Source of the DNA: Pisolithus tinctorius
Taxonomy: Eukaryota > Basidiomycota > Agaricomycetes > Boletales > Pisolithaceae
Assembly (NCBI GenBank): GCA_024663395.1
Contig: JANFAH010000006.1
Coordinates: 434,001 to 498,000, forward strand
DNA length: 64,000 nucleotides
Direction: 5' to 3'
Under the pieces are notes generated by a model. It did no database searches. It was not told where the DNA came from and worked only from the letters and a program-made list of their open reading frames with translations. A program made the position numbers and the translations under genes. Below are positions 11,632 to 24,590 of the stretch, in pieces; position 1 is the stretch's first letter, and each line of letters opens with the position of its first letter.

Positions 11632-13924
11632 GTTGTTGGTCTGGCACGGGTTGCCATGTAATTGTAGATACCCCGTACCGCTGCTGTATTTCATATTTGT
11701 ATAAGCAATGTGTAGAACATAATATTCACGTCGACTTACTGCAATCGCACTAGCGCCCTGGGACACGAGAGCTGAAACAGGGCAAGTTACATTCGGTCAA
11801 CGTCATCTTAATCCGGACCCATCAGCAACCTGGGCTGTATATGACCATACAATTTTAAACGCACCGCAGCTACGGAAGAGGGTAAAGGAACCCCAACCAA
11901 AATGGACATATAACATTGGTTGCGGGGCAAACCTGCTTTAATTTTACCCCTGTACAACGGCGAGACATGCAAAACCTTTGTGTCTGAAACAAGTCCCCCT
12001 TTTCAACAGGGGCGTACAGGACAACAGTTGCGTGCTCAGGCCTGCGGGGGACGGCTCCAACGGACCGGAATGGCTGTCGAAGAACCTCAAGGCGAGTCAT
12101 AGGATGCGCCAGCCCGGAGGGTAGCACATTGGAGCGGATCGTTAAACAAAGCCAGAACAGGGAAGGCCAATAGCCAGGGAACAAGAAAAATAATATAAAA
12201 TATATAAAATTCACTTACGATCAATATCGCTGGTCGGTTTCGGGAGTTGTTGTACCTAAAATTTGACTGGATCACAACCCGATTTTTCTTGCCGAATGTT
12301 CATCGAGCGCATTGGAAAACTATGGAGTGCCACCGGGCGGAACTTCCTCGGAGCAATGCATGCTAATAGGTCATTCAACGACGGTGACCACCCTGTCATT
12401 AAAATCTAAAGGTCACGGTGGCAGAATGGAGGGCAAACGTGTCGACGCCGCCAGTATGCGGGTACATAGTGGCTAGTCACTGGAATCTGTCAGACCTAAA
12501 CCATGCATGGTATCGAGGACGTTTGAATATACCTTTTAGTGGAAGGAAGACAATGGAAAAACGAATTTCTGATCGAGAGCGACCTACCAAGTCTCCGACA
12601 CATGGCCACCCCCGCTCGCCAGTCGCGAATAATACTCTCCCGCAAGTCACCGGCTTGTCACAGGCCGACCATAGTCCGACGCAACCAGTCACGTAGATAA
12701 GCCTAAGGGTTGTGGAACTCCAACGGCTGTGAACTTGTTAGTCTTGTCTCCAGGCCACCAGACCGCTCAACCTAAACGACGTTGCCAGTCCCGCCTCCTG
12801 ACCCCCCGTCGTCAGGTGAGTGAGACTGTTTCCTATTCCCATTGAACGGTGCAGACCGTAGACGGCTCCCAGCTGGGTAATAGGCCTGGCTCCCCCCAAG
12901 ATTGAACGGAATTGAGACAGGTGCTCAGTCACTAAAATTATATCAGTCTTGGCGTACATATCTTGTTCACACCATTTGAGTCAGAATACTTACAAGAGAC
13001 ACACGTGGGATCCCATTTGGATGAGTCTCTATTGTTTTCCAGCTGCGACATTCTGGGAAGAGTATAATTCCAGGAACTGCCATTTAGCCTACAAAAGCGA
13101 TACCTCCTATGACGTTTAACAAGGTTTTACACCGCTTCGGTAGTATTAGGCCTCAAATGTTCCACGCGCTCTCTTGTCCAGTCCCCCGGTAGGTTCGCGG
13201 GCAAATTGCAACAATGCTGAATTCCAGGGTGGTCATAGGTCTTGGATTATTTCGGACAGCGGGCTTCCGACGCCAAGAGGCCTGAGACAACGGCGTGTCC
13301 CCGGACAGATTTTGGCTACGGGAATAGCTTGTCCACCAGGGTCTATGATCCGTGTGGATACTCGACATATCCATAGACCGAACAATTCCCGGGAGACTTG
13401 ACCTGGCCAGTATTTAAAGGATCCAGTTTCCGGGACATCCACCCGCACAGTCTTCTTCGAGTGTCCTCACTGAGTAGCATCACATATCAGCGCGCTACAC
13501 CAATGTTGACTTCGGAAGCCACTCGTCTTTTTGCCTTGTTTGAAACCCTTTCTCTCCTTTTCCTGCACTCCCAGGAGTGGTTCGTGCGGTTCGCGTATGG
13601 CATTCGAGGATTGTTGATGTTGGCCGATTCACTGCAAAAGTCACAACATCTACTGCTCTACACGACAAGTACAATGCACTGAAACCCACTGCCATGTGAG
13701 TAGACCCTGATCTTCCGTGACCAAGACTGACGTGCGCACGGCAGTCTTCCACCCTATCCGTGTCCATATGTGTACACTTACAACTGTCCTTAAACTCGAA
13801 TAATTATGAACCACCCCTGCCTCACGCTACGACACCAGGCTCGTGAGTATGATCCAAATCCATGATTCCTTCAGATGATGACGGTTCTGTCAACGCATTT
13901 CAGGACATTAAATATCGGTGGGAG

Positions 13925-14052
13925 TTCTGCTATTCGAAGCAGATAATATTCGTGCTTATTGTAGCATATTCTTTTGGCGATTGGCGTTTTCGGAGGTCAG
14001 AAAATGAATCCATAGTCGTTGTATCTCATTCGTGATTCGTCGCTATTGTACG
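13925..14052 (+). repeat. Diverged direct repeat, copy 1
   Basis: About 128 bases that align by eye to 14577-14703 in the same orientation, starting with CTGCTATTCGAAGCAG in this copy and ending near CTATTGTACG. Shared blocks include ATATTCGT, CTTATTGTA, CGTTTTC, GGCCAGAAA-like and GTATCTCA. Similarity looks like roughly 75 percent. Confidence 0.6.
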
Positions 14053-14576
14053 TTTACAAGTTTTCCTGGACGCTATAAAACATCGTTTGTTGGCAGCGGC
14101 GCCCGGCGGAATGCTAAGAAAGCAGGTGGTTGGGGTTGGGAAGCCTGAAGTGGGATACTGAGCCTGCCAGCATCAAGGAATGTAGGGTAAATTTTACAGG
14201 GTCAGCAGAACCGTTACCAGCTCCTTTCCCGAACCCAATGATCAAGCTATCAACGTGGAGTTCCTCGAGGTTTGCTGGACACACGGACAGTAGCGCGCGT
14301 CGCTGTGCAAGATGACATCAATTCTGTATCTATGCACCCGACGGGGCCTCTGCCAATGTGTCACATCAACTGCGCGTCAATTTGTTGAACAATACCCATT
14401 CCTCACGATACCTGACATGAGAATGATTGCGAGAAGACATGGCGTTGTCCTCCGCAGCAATCTACACCGCGTGGTGCGTACGGACGCTCTCCAGATACAT
14501 GAGCGCACGACCCAGGTTACGTGGTCCTCGTTATTGTTTTTCAGCTGTTGAAATACCCCACGGTGAGCAGGACCAG

Positions 14577-14703
14577 CTCCGCTATTCAAAGCTGCTGATA
14601 TTCGTTTACTTATTGTAACGCATTCCTTTGACGTTTTCAGAGGCCAGAAACTGAAATCATACTCATCGTATCTCACCCATGAATATTCGTTGCTAGTGTA
14701 CGA
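14577..14703 (+). repeat. Diverged direct repeat, copy 2
   Basis: Partner of 13925-14052, about 650 bases downstream and in the same orientation. It begins around CTCCGCTATTCAAAGCTG and ends at CTAGTGTACG. No open frame is conserved between the two copies, so a decayed element or non-coding duplicate is more likely than a gene. Confidence 0.6.
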
Positions 14704-15430
14704 TCACGAGTTTAGTAGCTCCCATGTCATAGTGACTCGCCTTGAGTGAATTGATAACTCGATACGATCCGTCGTCTTGGTGCGTGAGTATATTATGCAT
14801 GGGGCCGCTGACCGGTCGATCACACGTTTGTAACGAGGGCGGCTGCGCATTCTGATAGCCTCTGGTGCATGAGTTGGCAGCTCGCTGCGGTAGACGGGTG
14901 CCTGATGAGGGTTGATCTGGGCCACTCACCAAGTCTGAGAAAGTGAGCTAACATTCTGCGATCAGTCCACACAGACTGCGGTGCGGAGTCAGGGTAGAGT
15001 GGCGTATAGGAGAGGTCCGACGGAAGCAGATTCACCGATGGGATGCCAACGCGGGTGTTCCAAAGACCGAGTACGTGTTCTCGTTGGATCTTTTGGCGTA
15101 GGCTGAACATACAAACGCTGTCAAAAGCAAATTCGAGTCTCTGCAGGTCGGCCACTCACATAGAAGAATACTGGGCTTGTAACGGGCATGGAAGGTGCGG
15201 TGCGTGCGCGTTCCACCGGCATCCTAATCGCTGCCAAGAGACCTGTGGGAGTCATATCTGGACTCGGGGTGACCCGCGTACTAAGTTTCCGTCACAACTA
15301 TTATGCTGATCCTTGTGACCGGTTGACGGTCTCTTTATAATGGGCCTCTACTAGCAGTGGGCTTCCTTGGCTGGCTACTTTCGTATGAACCTCTACGCAG
15401 GTTTCGCTGCCTTTCTTCGTCTGACCCATC

Positions 15431-18400
15431 ATGGCAGACAAGGGTACCCCCGTTCTTTCAGAGAAACCTTCCTCCATCAAGGACAGTAACACTGCCAGGA
15501 CTTCTCGCAAATTCGAGGGCTTCTTCCAGAGGAAGAAAGATAAGGGTGAACAGGAAAAGGTCAATGCGACGGATATTGACACTAAATCAGCGGAACAACC
15601 TCCACCACCCGTCGGATTCACTCAGCTCTTTCGGTGCGTGTCATACTACATGTCCGTTATTCCCTCATCCGTGTGCTAGATATGCAACTCCGTTAGAACT
15701 GTCCCTAAATGCTATCGGTGTTGTCGGCGCTATAGGTGCAGGGGCCGCTCAGGTATTCCGTCACCGTTTGACTCCTACCCATTCATTGATTGGCGCCCTA
15801 GCCCCTTATGACTTTGGTTTTTGGAAGATTGATTCAAGACTATGTTACGTTCGCCACTGCATTGGAAGTTTATCAGTCCGCAGAGACATCCGGAAACGCT
15901 ACTGCAATATCCTCTGCCAAGCAGAATCTTGATTCCGCAGCGAGTGAGTTCCGCAGTGGAACTGCCCTGGATGCTTCCTACTTGACCTACATTGGTATTT
16001 TATTGATCTGTTACATTCTGAATGTCACCTAACTTCCGTTCAAGGTGTCGGCATGGCTGTATGTACATGGACTTACATGTATGTATGGAGATATACCGGC
16101 GAGGTCAACGCGAAGCGCATTCGTGAGAAATACCTTCAAGCCATCCTTCGACAAGACATGGCATATTTTGATCACATTGGAGCTGGTGAGGTGGCTACTC
16201 GCATTCAAACGGATACCCGTAGGTCCTAAGTCATTCCGCGTCACTCTGCGTTTTCTAATTCAGAACAGATTTAGTCCAACAAGGGATATCAGACAAGGTC
16301 GCGCTCATGGCCAACTTTTTCAGTGCTTTCCTCGTCGGTTTTATTCTTGCATATACCCAGTCTTGGCGTCTGGCTCTTGCCATGTCATCTATCTTCCCAT
16401 GCATAGGAATAGTCGGTGGTATAATGAACAAATTTGTCACCAAATATGTACAGTGAGTCATCCTTTGCGTCCAACTTGCTTGTTGTCTCGTTCTAAATAG
16501 TTGGGACAAAGGGAGGCGCTTCAGTATGTCGCTGAGAGCGGTACCATTGCCGAGGAAGTCATTTCTACTATCCGAACTGCGCAAGCGTTTGGTTCACAAA
16601 ATGTATTGGGAGGTCTCTTTAACAACAAGATGGATTCAACTCGGACCGTAAACGCGAAGGCTGCCATTGGGAATGGGTGCGGTTTGGGATTTATTTTCTT
16701 CATCATTTTTGCTGCCTATGCCCTTGGTACGCACCTTTGTATGTCACCATGCGGTTTCTGACGAAAAAAATTGTAGCTTTTGATTTCGGTACAACTCTGA
16801 TTAACGAGGGTCACGGTAAGTATCACATTCTCGTACCTGATAAAACAGACTCACGTCCGACTTTCAGCGACTGCTGGACAAGTTGTCAACGTCTTCATGG
16901 CCATCCTCATTGGTTCATTCTCTCTAGCAATGTTAGCACCAGAAGCACGAGGTGAGCGTATAGTACGACATGTTACGAGCTGGGTTTTCTGATGTGTCCC
17001 TAGCTGTAATTAACGCCTGTGGGGCAGCCGCGAAATTATTTGCCACCATCGAACGTGTGCCTGATATTGATTCTGCCAGCCATGACGGACTCAAGCCGAA
17101 GAAGGTCGTTGGTGAGATAACTCTAGAGGATGTGCGGTTCACCTATCCCGGTCGACCCGACGTTCCTGTTCTCAAAGGCGTCAACATCACTTTCGAGGCC
17201 GGAAAGACAGCAGCGCTCGTTGGGGCCTCTGGCTCTGGAAAGTCGACCATTATCTCGCTTGTCGAGCGTTTCTACGACCCTCTCGGCGGTACTGTTAAAG
17301 TCGACGGGGTTGATATCCGCAACTTGAACATAAAATGGCTCCGCTCCCAGATCGGCCTGGTTTCTCAAGAACCGGTGCTATTCTCGACGACTATTCGAGC
17401 TAATGTTGCTCACGGCCTCATCGGCACCCCCTACGAGCACGCGTCAGAGGACGAAAAGTTCAAACTGATCAAAGAGGCCTGTATCAAGTCCAATGCCGAC
17501 GGCTTTATCAGTAAACTACCACAAGGCTACGACACCACTGTCGGCGAACGTGGTTTTCTCCTTTCTGGTGGTCAAAAGCAACGCGTGGCTATTGCGCGCG
17601 CAATTGTTTCCGACCCACGCATTCTTCTGCTTGACGAGGCGACCAGTGCTCTCGATACACAATCTGAGGGCGTTGTGCAGAATGCGCTTGATAAAGCATC
17701 CGCTGGCCGAATGACGATTGCAATTGCACACAGGCTCTCTACTATCAAGGGTGCTGACCAGATCTTCGTCATGGAGGACGGCGTCGTCTTGGAGCAAGGG
17801 ACTCACGAGGAACTCATCGCCAGGAAAGGAGCATACGCGCGCCTCGTCCAGGCTCAGAAACTCCGGGAAACCAAAGAAGCACAAGGCGACACAGACATTG
17901 CTGTGGTCAGTAGCGCAGAAGACAAGGGAAAGGCCGTTGAGGATGAGGCCCCACTCGGTCGCCGCGATACTCACCATTCCGTGACCTCGGGACTGGCCCG
18001 TCAGAAGAACGAAGAGAGAGAGAAAGCTGAAGTCGACGAAAACTCCTATGGTCTATTGTATCTTTTCAGGCGTATTGGAAGTCTGAACTCGGATGGTTAT
18101 CATTTATATATCATTGGCGCACTAGCAGCAATGAGTAAGTCCTCGGTGGGCCAGGTGGCAAGCGATTGCGAATGCTGAACGTCTCTTAGCGACCGGTATG
18201 GGATTCCCAGTGTTTGCTATCATTTATGGTAACGTCAATATCTGTCTTGCGATCGAAATGCGTGTACCAACCTATCATAGGCAAAGCGATCTCCGGATTC
18301 TCCCAAACTGACCCTTCTGCAAGACGCCATGCCGGAGACATGAACGCCCTGTGGTAAGTATTCCGATGCTAACCTGTACATCAGCCGTGGTGAACGTTAA

Positions 18401-20575
18401 TTGCACAGGTTCTTCATCGTGGCTATCATCTCAGGCATAGCTACCGGGATTCAAAACTATGTCTTTACTGTAGCTGCCTCCAACTTGACAACGAAACTTC
18501 GTACCCTCACCTTCCGTGCGATTCTTCGCCAAGATAGTAAGTTATTCCGATTGGCTTTGAAAATCGCCCACTGACGATTCATCAGTCCAATTCTTTGACA
18601 GAACAGAGAACAATGTAAATACTGCGACTACCTTTTTAAGACATTTGCTGATAGTACATTAGACTGGCGCACTCACATCTAGTGTGAACGATAACCCACA
18701 AAAGGTCGAAGGTTTAGCTGGAGTCACTCTTGGAACGTTTGTATCAAACCCTCGATAAGTTGCGTGAACTCATGCTGATGGCCATTGGCAGTATCATCCA
18801 GTCCATCACGACTTTAGTCGGTGGTTCAGTCATTGGTTTGGCGTACGCATGGCAACCGGCTCTCGTCGGAATGGGTTGGTTACTTATACCGCTTTCCATT
18901 GGGCGCCACCGCTGACTTATTCCTCTTAGCTTGCGTTCCTCTTGTCTTCTCTGCAGGTTTCGTTCACCTGGTGAGTCAATACGAAACCTGACCAGGACGA
19001 CACGCTAACCCTTTTTAGCGCGTGGTTGTTCTGAAAGATCAGCAGAACAAAGCTGCGCACGATGACTCTGCTAAACTGGCATGCGAAGCAGCTGGTGCCA
19101 TTCGTACTGTTGCGTCGCTTACTCGGGAAGACGATTGCCTGAAATTGTACTCGAGCAGTCTGGAGGAACCTCTCAGAAACTCAAACAGGAGTGCGATCTG
19201 GAGTAGCCTGATCTACGCGTTTTCTCAGTCTAGCACTTTCTGGGTAATCGCCCTCGTCTTTTGGTACGGCTCCAGGCTTGCGTCCAATTTGGAAATATCA
19301 ATTACCAATTTCTTCACTGCACTCGTTGTATGCATTTCGCGGATATTCGGTGGGATCTATCTGAATACAGAGCACATTAGGGTGTCACTCTCGGAGCCAT
19401 GCAAGCCGGGGGTGTCTTCTCGTTCGCACCTGACATGTCGTCGGCTCGTGGTGCAGGCGCAGCTATTATCAAGTTGCTGGACTCTGCCCCCGAGATCGAC
19501 GCCGAAGCTACTGAAGGGATGACGTTCGAGGGAAGAAGCGTCGAGGGCCAGATTCGCCTGGCAGACATCCACTTCCGCTACCCCACGAGACCTACCGCTG
19601 CCGTCCTTCGTGGCCTGAACCTAACGGTCGCACCAGGTACCTATGTTGCACTGGTCGGTGCGAGTGGTTGCGGGAAGAGTACTGTGTGAGCCCACGCGCA
19701 TTTCATGTTGTATCCAATTAGTGTTGACGCCTTCGCAGCATTCAGTTGATCGAGCGTTTCTATGACCCTTTAGCCGGACAGGTTCTTCTTGACGGTCAAC
19801 CCATCAACGAGTTCAATATCCAGGACTATAGGAAACAGATTGCTCTGGTTTCACAAGAACCTGTCGGTGTCAACGACACGATGATGAGACGGTATGACTA
19901 ATGCCTTCTTGCAGACACTTTATGCTGGCACCATCCGTTTCAACGTCTTGCTCGGTGCAATCAAGCCGATTTCTGAAGTCACCCAAGAAGAGATCGAGGA
20001 TGTATGCCGAGATGCTAACATCTTGGACTTTATCCAATCATTACCGGAGTAAGGAGCTAGCTTGATGTTTCCACTTCCAATCTGATTTTTGGCTCCTTAG
20101 CGGCTTTGACACTGAGGTTGGTGGCAAGGGTTCACAGCTTTCGGGTGGTCAAAAACGTGAGCACCCTCTACTCCCGCGTATTAGCTACAGGTGACTAACG
20201 ACGTCCGTCATCACAGAGCGAATCGCAATCGCTCGGGCTCTTCTTCGCAATCCCAAGGTTCTGCTGTTGGATGAGGCAACATCTGCTCTTGATTCCGCCT
20301 CGGAGAAGGTCGTGCAGGAGGCTCTCGATCGGGCTGCAAAAGGCCGAACGACGATCGCTATCGCCCACCGCCTGTCTACCATCCAGAATGCAGATTGCAT
20401 GTAAGTATCGCCTGTTATGTTTCTCTCTCGTGTTACACTGGGAAATATTGACTTGCTCCTGCACAGTTACTTCATCAAGGAAGGCCGTGTCAGCGAAGCT
20501 GGTACCCACGATGAACTTCTCGCATTGAGGGGAGACTATTACGAATATGTTCAGCTGCAGGTGTTGAAGAAATAG
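15431..20575 (+). CDS. Full-length ABC transporter, MDR/P-glycoprotein (ABCB, Pmd1-like) type
   Basis: An ATP-driven membrane exporter with the plan TMD1-NBD1-TMD2-NBD2, roughly 1,300 residues spread over many short-intron exons. The start (15431) opens a Lys/Ser-rich cytoplasmic tail, then TMD1 ([18 protein letters not shown] onward; intracellular loop [20 protein letters not shown]). NBD1 has Walker [10 protein letters not shown], the Q-loop SQEPVLF, signature LSGGQKQR, Walker [14 protein letters not shown] and H-loop IAHRLSTI, mostly in one large exon (about 16998-18133). TMD2 follows ([37 protein letters not shown]). NBD2 has Walker [10 protein letters not shown] (about 19650-19684), [34 protein letters not shown] and IAHRLSTIQ. 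All catalytic elements are intact. The closest functional models are fission yeast Pmd1 and fungal multidrug exporters; the real substrate is unknown. It lies about 290 bases upstream of the DHODH gene, same strand. Confidence 0.93.
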
Positions 20576-20869
20576 ATACTTCGGCGTGAACATTCGATCC
20601 CTATAGACAGGATTACATGATTACCACAGTAATACCAGCTCAGTTTCTGTACTTGTAATTGACGACCCAAACTGTATACTAATCTCCATCAGAGGGACAG
20701 GGAATGACGGAATGACGGTCACGACCAGTCAGTGACAGGGTTAAACAGGTTTGAACCATCTATTCGCTTCCTGATGCGCCCCTCCCCATGAGAGTCACGG
20801 TTGCTTGTGAATTCAACAAGTGCAAATAAGCTTTCGGCCAGCCTCCTGCGAGTTGGTCCGAATAGCGGT

Positions 20870-22656
20870 ATGGCGGGGAGTATGGCGAGTCTGCCATTGA
20901 GAAGCATTAGACACCAGCACACTCTGCGACAGGGATTCACATTTCATCGGCAGTCCGTCTTCCAGCGCAGACCGTTCGCGTCATCTTCCTCGCAGTCGGC
21001 TTCGCCCCGTTCGCCACTCCGAACAGCATCTTACACCGTTCTTTTTGCTGTCTCTGCTGGTCTATTCGCCGCATACTACCTTGACGCCCGTTCTGCCATT
21101 CACCGCTATGTTTTGACACCCGTTCTAAGGTACACCTTTGATGCCGAAACCGGACACAAGATAGCCGTTAAAGTGCTACGGAGCGGACTGGCTCCGCGAG
21201 ATATTGTCAAGGACGACGATGTTTTACGGTCGGAGGTTGTGGATGATAATGGCTAGATCGAATATCGTGCGCTCACCATCGCTGTTTTGCGCATCTAACA
21301 GATACTTGGGTTCGAAGTGTCCAATCCGGTTGGACTCGCTGCTGGTTTTGACAAAGATGGCGAAGCTATAGACGGTGCGCGAAGTCACGCGTTTGTGGAG
21401 CGCTCTACCCTCACACTGATATTGATGGCTAGGTTTATTCAACCTTGGGTTCAGTTGGGTAGAAATAGGCAGCGTGACTCCAAAGCCTCAAGTGAGGTTT
21501 CGTGCGACGACTCTATTTTGCCGTCCTTAACGTCGTATGACAGCCTGGAAACCCCCGACCACGGGTATTTCACCTCCCCGCCGATTCCGCTCTCATAAAC
21601 CGGTACGGTTTCCCATCACAAGGTGCAGCCGCTGTTGTATCGCGCCTGCGAGCTCGTATACCCACCTTCTATGATGCCAACGAGAAATCCACTAGTGCGT
21701 TGCGCTCAGGAGCTGTCCTCGCTATCAACCTTGGAAAGAACAAGACGTCACCCGCGGATTCTTCTGAGGACTTCGTGTCTGGGGTAAACGCTTTTGGTCC
21801 CTATGCAGACGTCTTGGTGGTCAATGTGTCCAGTCCCAATACCCCTGGTCTTCGGTACGTCACTCGCGCAATGGTGTTCTATATCGGCGTGTTCACTGCG
21901 GCTCTATCATGACTCCTCAGTGGACTGCAAAACCGGGAACTTCTGGAAAGTTTGCTGAAGGATGTGGTGGGGGCTCGGAATGCCCTGGAGCCGTCGCCAG
22001 TTACCTCACGTCGACCGCGCTTGGTGCTTAAGATAGCACCCGACCTTGAAGAATCTCAGCTTGCGGAGATGGCCGAGGTTATACGAAGTAGTAACATTGA
22101 TGGTGTCATCGTCAGCAACACGACTATCGCTCGGCCATCCTCATTGACTGATCGTGAGTGACTAATCCCGCGAATGTTGGGTGCCTGCATCACTTATGCT
22201 ATGCTCGCAGAAAACAAGGCCGAGACAGGTGGCTTATCTGGTAAGCCGGTAAAACCTTACACCCTCCGTGCCTTGAAGACGCTTCGAGCGCATCTCCCTG
22301 CGTCTATTCCGATCATTGGTTGCGGTGGCATCAGCTCCGGCGCTGACGCTCTGGAGTATGGACGTGCAGGCGCATCGTTCGTCCAGCTGTACACCGAATT
22401 CGGGTATGATGGCGTGGGCACGTGCCGGCGAATAAAAGACGAGCTTGTGTCATTGCTGAAGAGGGAAGGGAAGACGTGGGGAGACGTGGTTAATGAATCC
22501 GTGGCGAGGTTGAGCTGGAAGGAGCCGAATCCCCCTTTACCTGCACCAGTCCGCGAAGGAGAGGCAACGGTAGGGAAGCTGATAGAGGAGGCGGAGGTGC
22601 TCCAATCCCTGCTAAATGAGCTAGGTGAGAAGATGAGCGGTAGCGCAGAGCCCTAG
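20870..22656 (+). CDS. Dihydroorotate dehydrogenase, mitochondrial class 2 (495 aa)
   Basis: Oxidises dihydroorotate to orotate in de novo pyrimidine synthesis, passing electrons to ubiquinone in the inner mitochondrial membrane. Exons are 20870-21235, 21302-21374, 21433-21491, 21544-21854, 21921-22153 and 22211-22656; the sum is 1,488 nt in phase. The N-terminus is Arg/Ser-rich ([19 protein letters not shown]), suiting a mitochondrial presequence, then a single TM helix ([19 protein letters not shown]), as in class 2 enzymes. Core motifs are [66 protein letters not shown] (the catalytic Ser region), [30 protein letters not shown] and [12 protein letters not shown]. The first intron has a weak GTTGTG donor, chosen because it gives [12 protein letters not shown]. 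An alternative start is the ATG at 20882. The last coding part was copied to 53.3 kb. Confidence 0.93.
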
Positions 22657-22837
22657 CAATACATATTCGGCCAACCTATACCGGTATCTAGCATCAGAAC
22701 TACATACTGGCGTCCAAAAAGCTACCGCAACCTGTGGCCCGCAGCTCTAGGATCTGATAAGCCACATTTAGTGTTCTCCCCAGAGCAGCACGTCATTTGC
22801 GCTGACAATGAGCTTAGAAATCGCGTATGGGGGGAGG

Positions 22838-22842
22838 CCAAT
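22838..22842 (+). promoter_or_regulatory. CCAAT box upstream of FMO1
   Basis: GGCCAATCAAG lies 56 bases before the FMO1 ATG and is retained upstream of FMO3 (54050-54054). No TATATAAA motif is present here, unlike at FMO2, FMO4 and FMO5. Confidence 0.45.
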
Positions 22843-22893
22843 CAAGTGAATGTCTCCCGTCTTTCGGTTCTCCTCCGTATTTGATAGGTGAAC

Positions 22894-24590
22894 ATGAAGT
22901 TCGAACCTCGACTGTTGGTGTGCTCACTCCTAGGTTCTTTGTTCTTCCGACTACTACCACTGGGATGTTTGCCGCCACACGGTTCCCAGCGAGATGCCTC
23001 CAAGTCAATTGCTATCGTTGGTGCGGGGAGCGCCGGGCTGGCGATGTTGAAATCCCTATTGGATCTGCCAATCGAGACTCGTGCAGACTGGGACATAGTA
23101 GTATACGAGCAACGTAGGGACGTCGGGGGAATATGGTGCGATCTATTCTTGCTTGTTATGCCTATTCACGAAACTCAATCCACTGGATGCTGATTGCCAG
23201 GTTGCCAGGTCCATCACCGCCACCTCCGCCTGAGCTACCGGAAACTCCACTGTATCCCCTGCTGCACACTAATATCCCTATCCCCATGATGACTTATCCC
23301 GGCTTTCCGTTCCCGCCTGGCACGCCCCTGTTTCCCCTACACGAATACATACAACAGTATCACCGGGATTACGCGACACTCCATGGTCTCTGGCCATATA
23401 TCAAGTTCAACCATACTGTACTGTCGTCGTCATGGGTAGGAACGCCGCAGGCTGGGCATTGGGAGATCGTCATTGAAGATCATAATGGTGACCGGGCAAA
23501 AAGAGCATTCGATCATCTCGTCGTTGGGAGTGGGCATAATCATGAGCCACATATTGTGGTATTCGCTGGACAAGAGACGTGGTTAGAGAACGCTAAGGGC
23601 GGACCGGAACGTGAAATTCTGCACTCCATGTGGTACCGCGACCCCAGTCGGTATGTCAACCGATCCGTCGCAGTGGTAGGTGGAGGGGCAAGCGGGCTCG
23701 ACATGGCGTCTCAGGTATCGCAGTATGCCCGCAAAGTGAGTGTCATCCTGTGATGGTTCATCATGCAGTCGGTGCTTGAATAATTTTAGATTTATCTCAG
23801 TACCCGCAGTCCGCCGGAGGGGGCGCCGACAGGACCCGTGGAGATGAAGCCTGGGATTTCACATTTTACCTCGGATGATGTTGTCTTTACGGATGGTTCG
23901 ATGGCGCGGGACGTGGATACGGTCCTGTTAGGTACGGGCTATGATCTCCGGGTACCTTTCTTAGAAGAGGGCGGGGAAGTGATCGTGAAACCAAGATCTA
24001 ACGAGACGGACGAACGCAGACTTACCACCAACCTGCGTTATCTGTTCCCACTCCACAGACATATATTTTCTCTGTCGGAGTCTTACCCAACGAACGCACT
24101 GGCTTTCATCGGTCTCCCGATATTAGCCCTGAGCTGTCCGTCGGATACTGCGCAGAGCATCTATGCCTCCTCGATCATTGCGAATGGTAGCCTGCTTGCG
24201 CCCCGAACTGAATTGTTGAGCCAGCTTGCAGACAGCGAGGAAGATCTTCGGAGGAGAGGGTACGATCCGTATTACATTGGACACAGGATGGTCGACAATT
24301 CCACGTTCGATTATCAAGACGGCCTCATCGAAACTCTGCGATTGAAGAAGGGATTGCCAGGGAAGAATACCCCTTTCGTCGAGCCTTGGAGAAGAGAAAC
24401 CATTATCTACATAGGTAGCATGAAGCGAGGGTGGCGGAGGCTGGAGGGACTTGGACTAGCTGAGGAGTGGCTAGACGGAATTGAGAGTGAAGAAGAGTGG
24501 GTTGATCTTATGAGACGAGTAGGCGAATGGCAGAGTGATTGGGAGACGGAACACCAGTTGGTATTCTCGGATGACATGCTCATATATTGA
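22894..24590 (+). CDS. Flavin-containing monooxygenase FMO1 (525 aa) with hydrophobic N-terminal leader
   Basis: An FAD- and NADPH-dependent oxygenase of the FMO family; substrate unknown. Exons are 22894-23135, 23201-23735 and 23790-24590; the sum is 1,578 nt in phase. The N-terminus (LLVCSLLGSLFFRLLPLGC) looks like a signal peptide or signal anchor, so entry to the secretory pathway is inferred. The FAD-binding Rossmann motif is AIVGAGSAGLAMLKSLLD (about residues 40-57), the NADPH motif VAVVGGGASGLDMASQVS (about 237-254), and the C-terminal FMO motif LLGTGYDLRVP (about 295-305). The FMO-identifying stretch is unusual: F-A-G-Q-E-T-W-L-E-N, then ILHSMWYRDP, so there is an insert before the His-Ser pair. 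It begins 237 bases after the DHODH stop, same strand, and the two may overlap transcriptionally. It is the closest partner of FMO3, with about 16 residue differences. Confidence 0.9.

Larger units (their letters stand above)
11632..15430. other. Gene-poor interval of 3.8 kb
   Basis: No convincing gene was found. Frames of 60-115 codons occur on both strands but overlap each other and show no domain or plausible splice pattern. The right half contains a diverged direct repeat (13925-14052 and 14577-14703), suggesting that old repetitive or pseudogene material fills this gap. Confidence 0.5.

Noticed and set aside
17516..17977. 153-codon open frame on the minus strand inside the ABC transporter
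   Set aside because: It is the complement of the first nucleotide-binding domain, whose Walker A, signature and Walker B motifs are intact on the plus strand; the antisense frame has no features.
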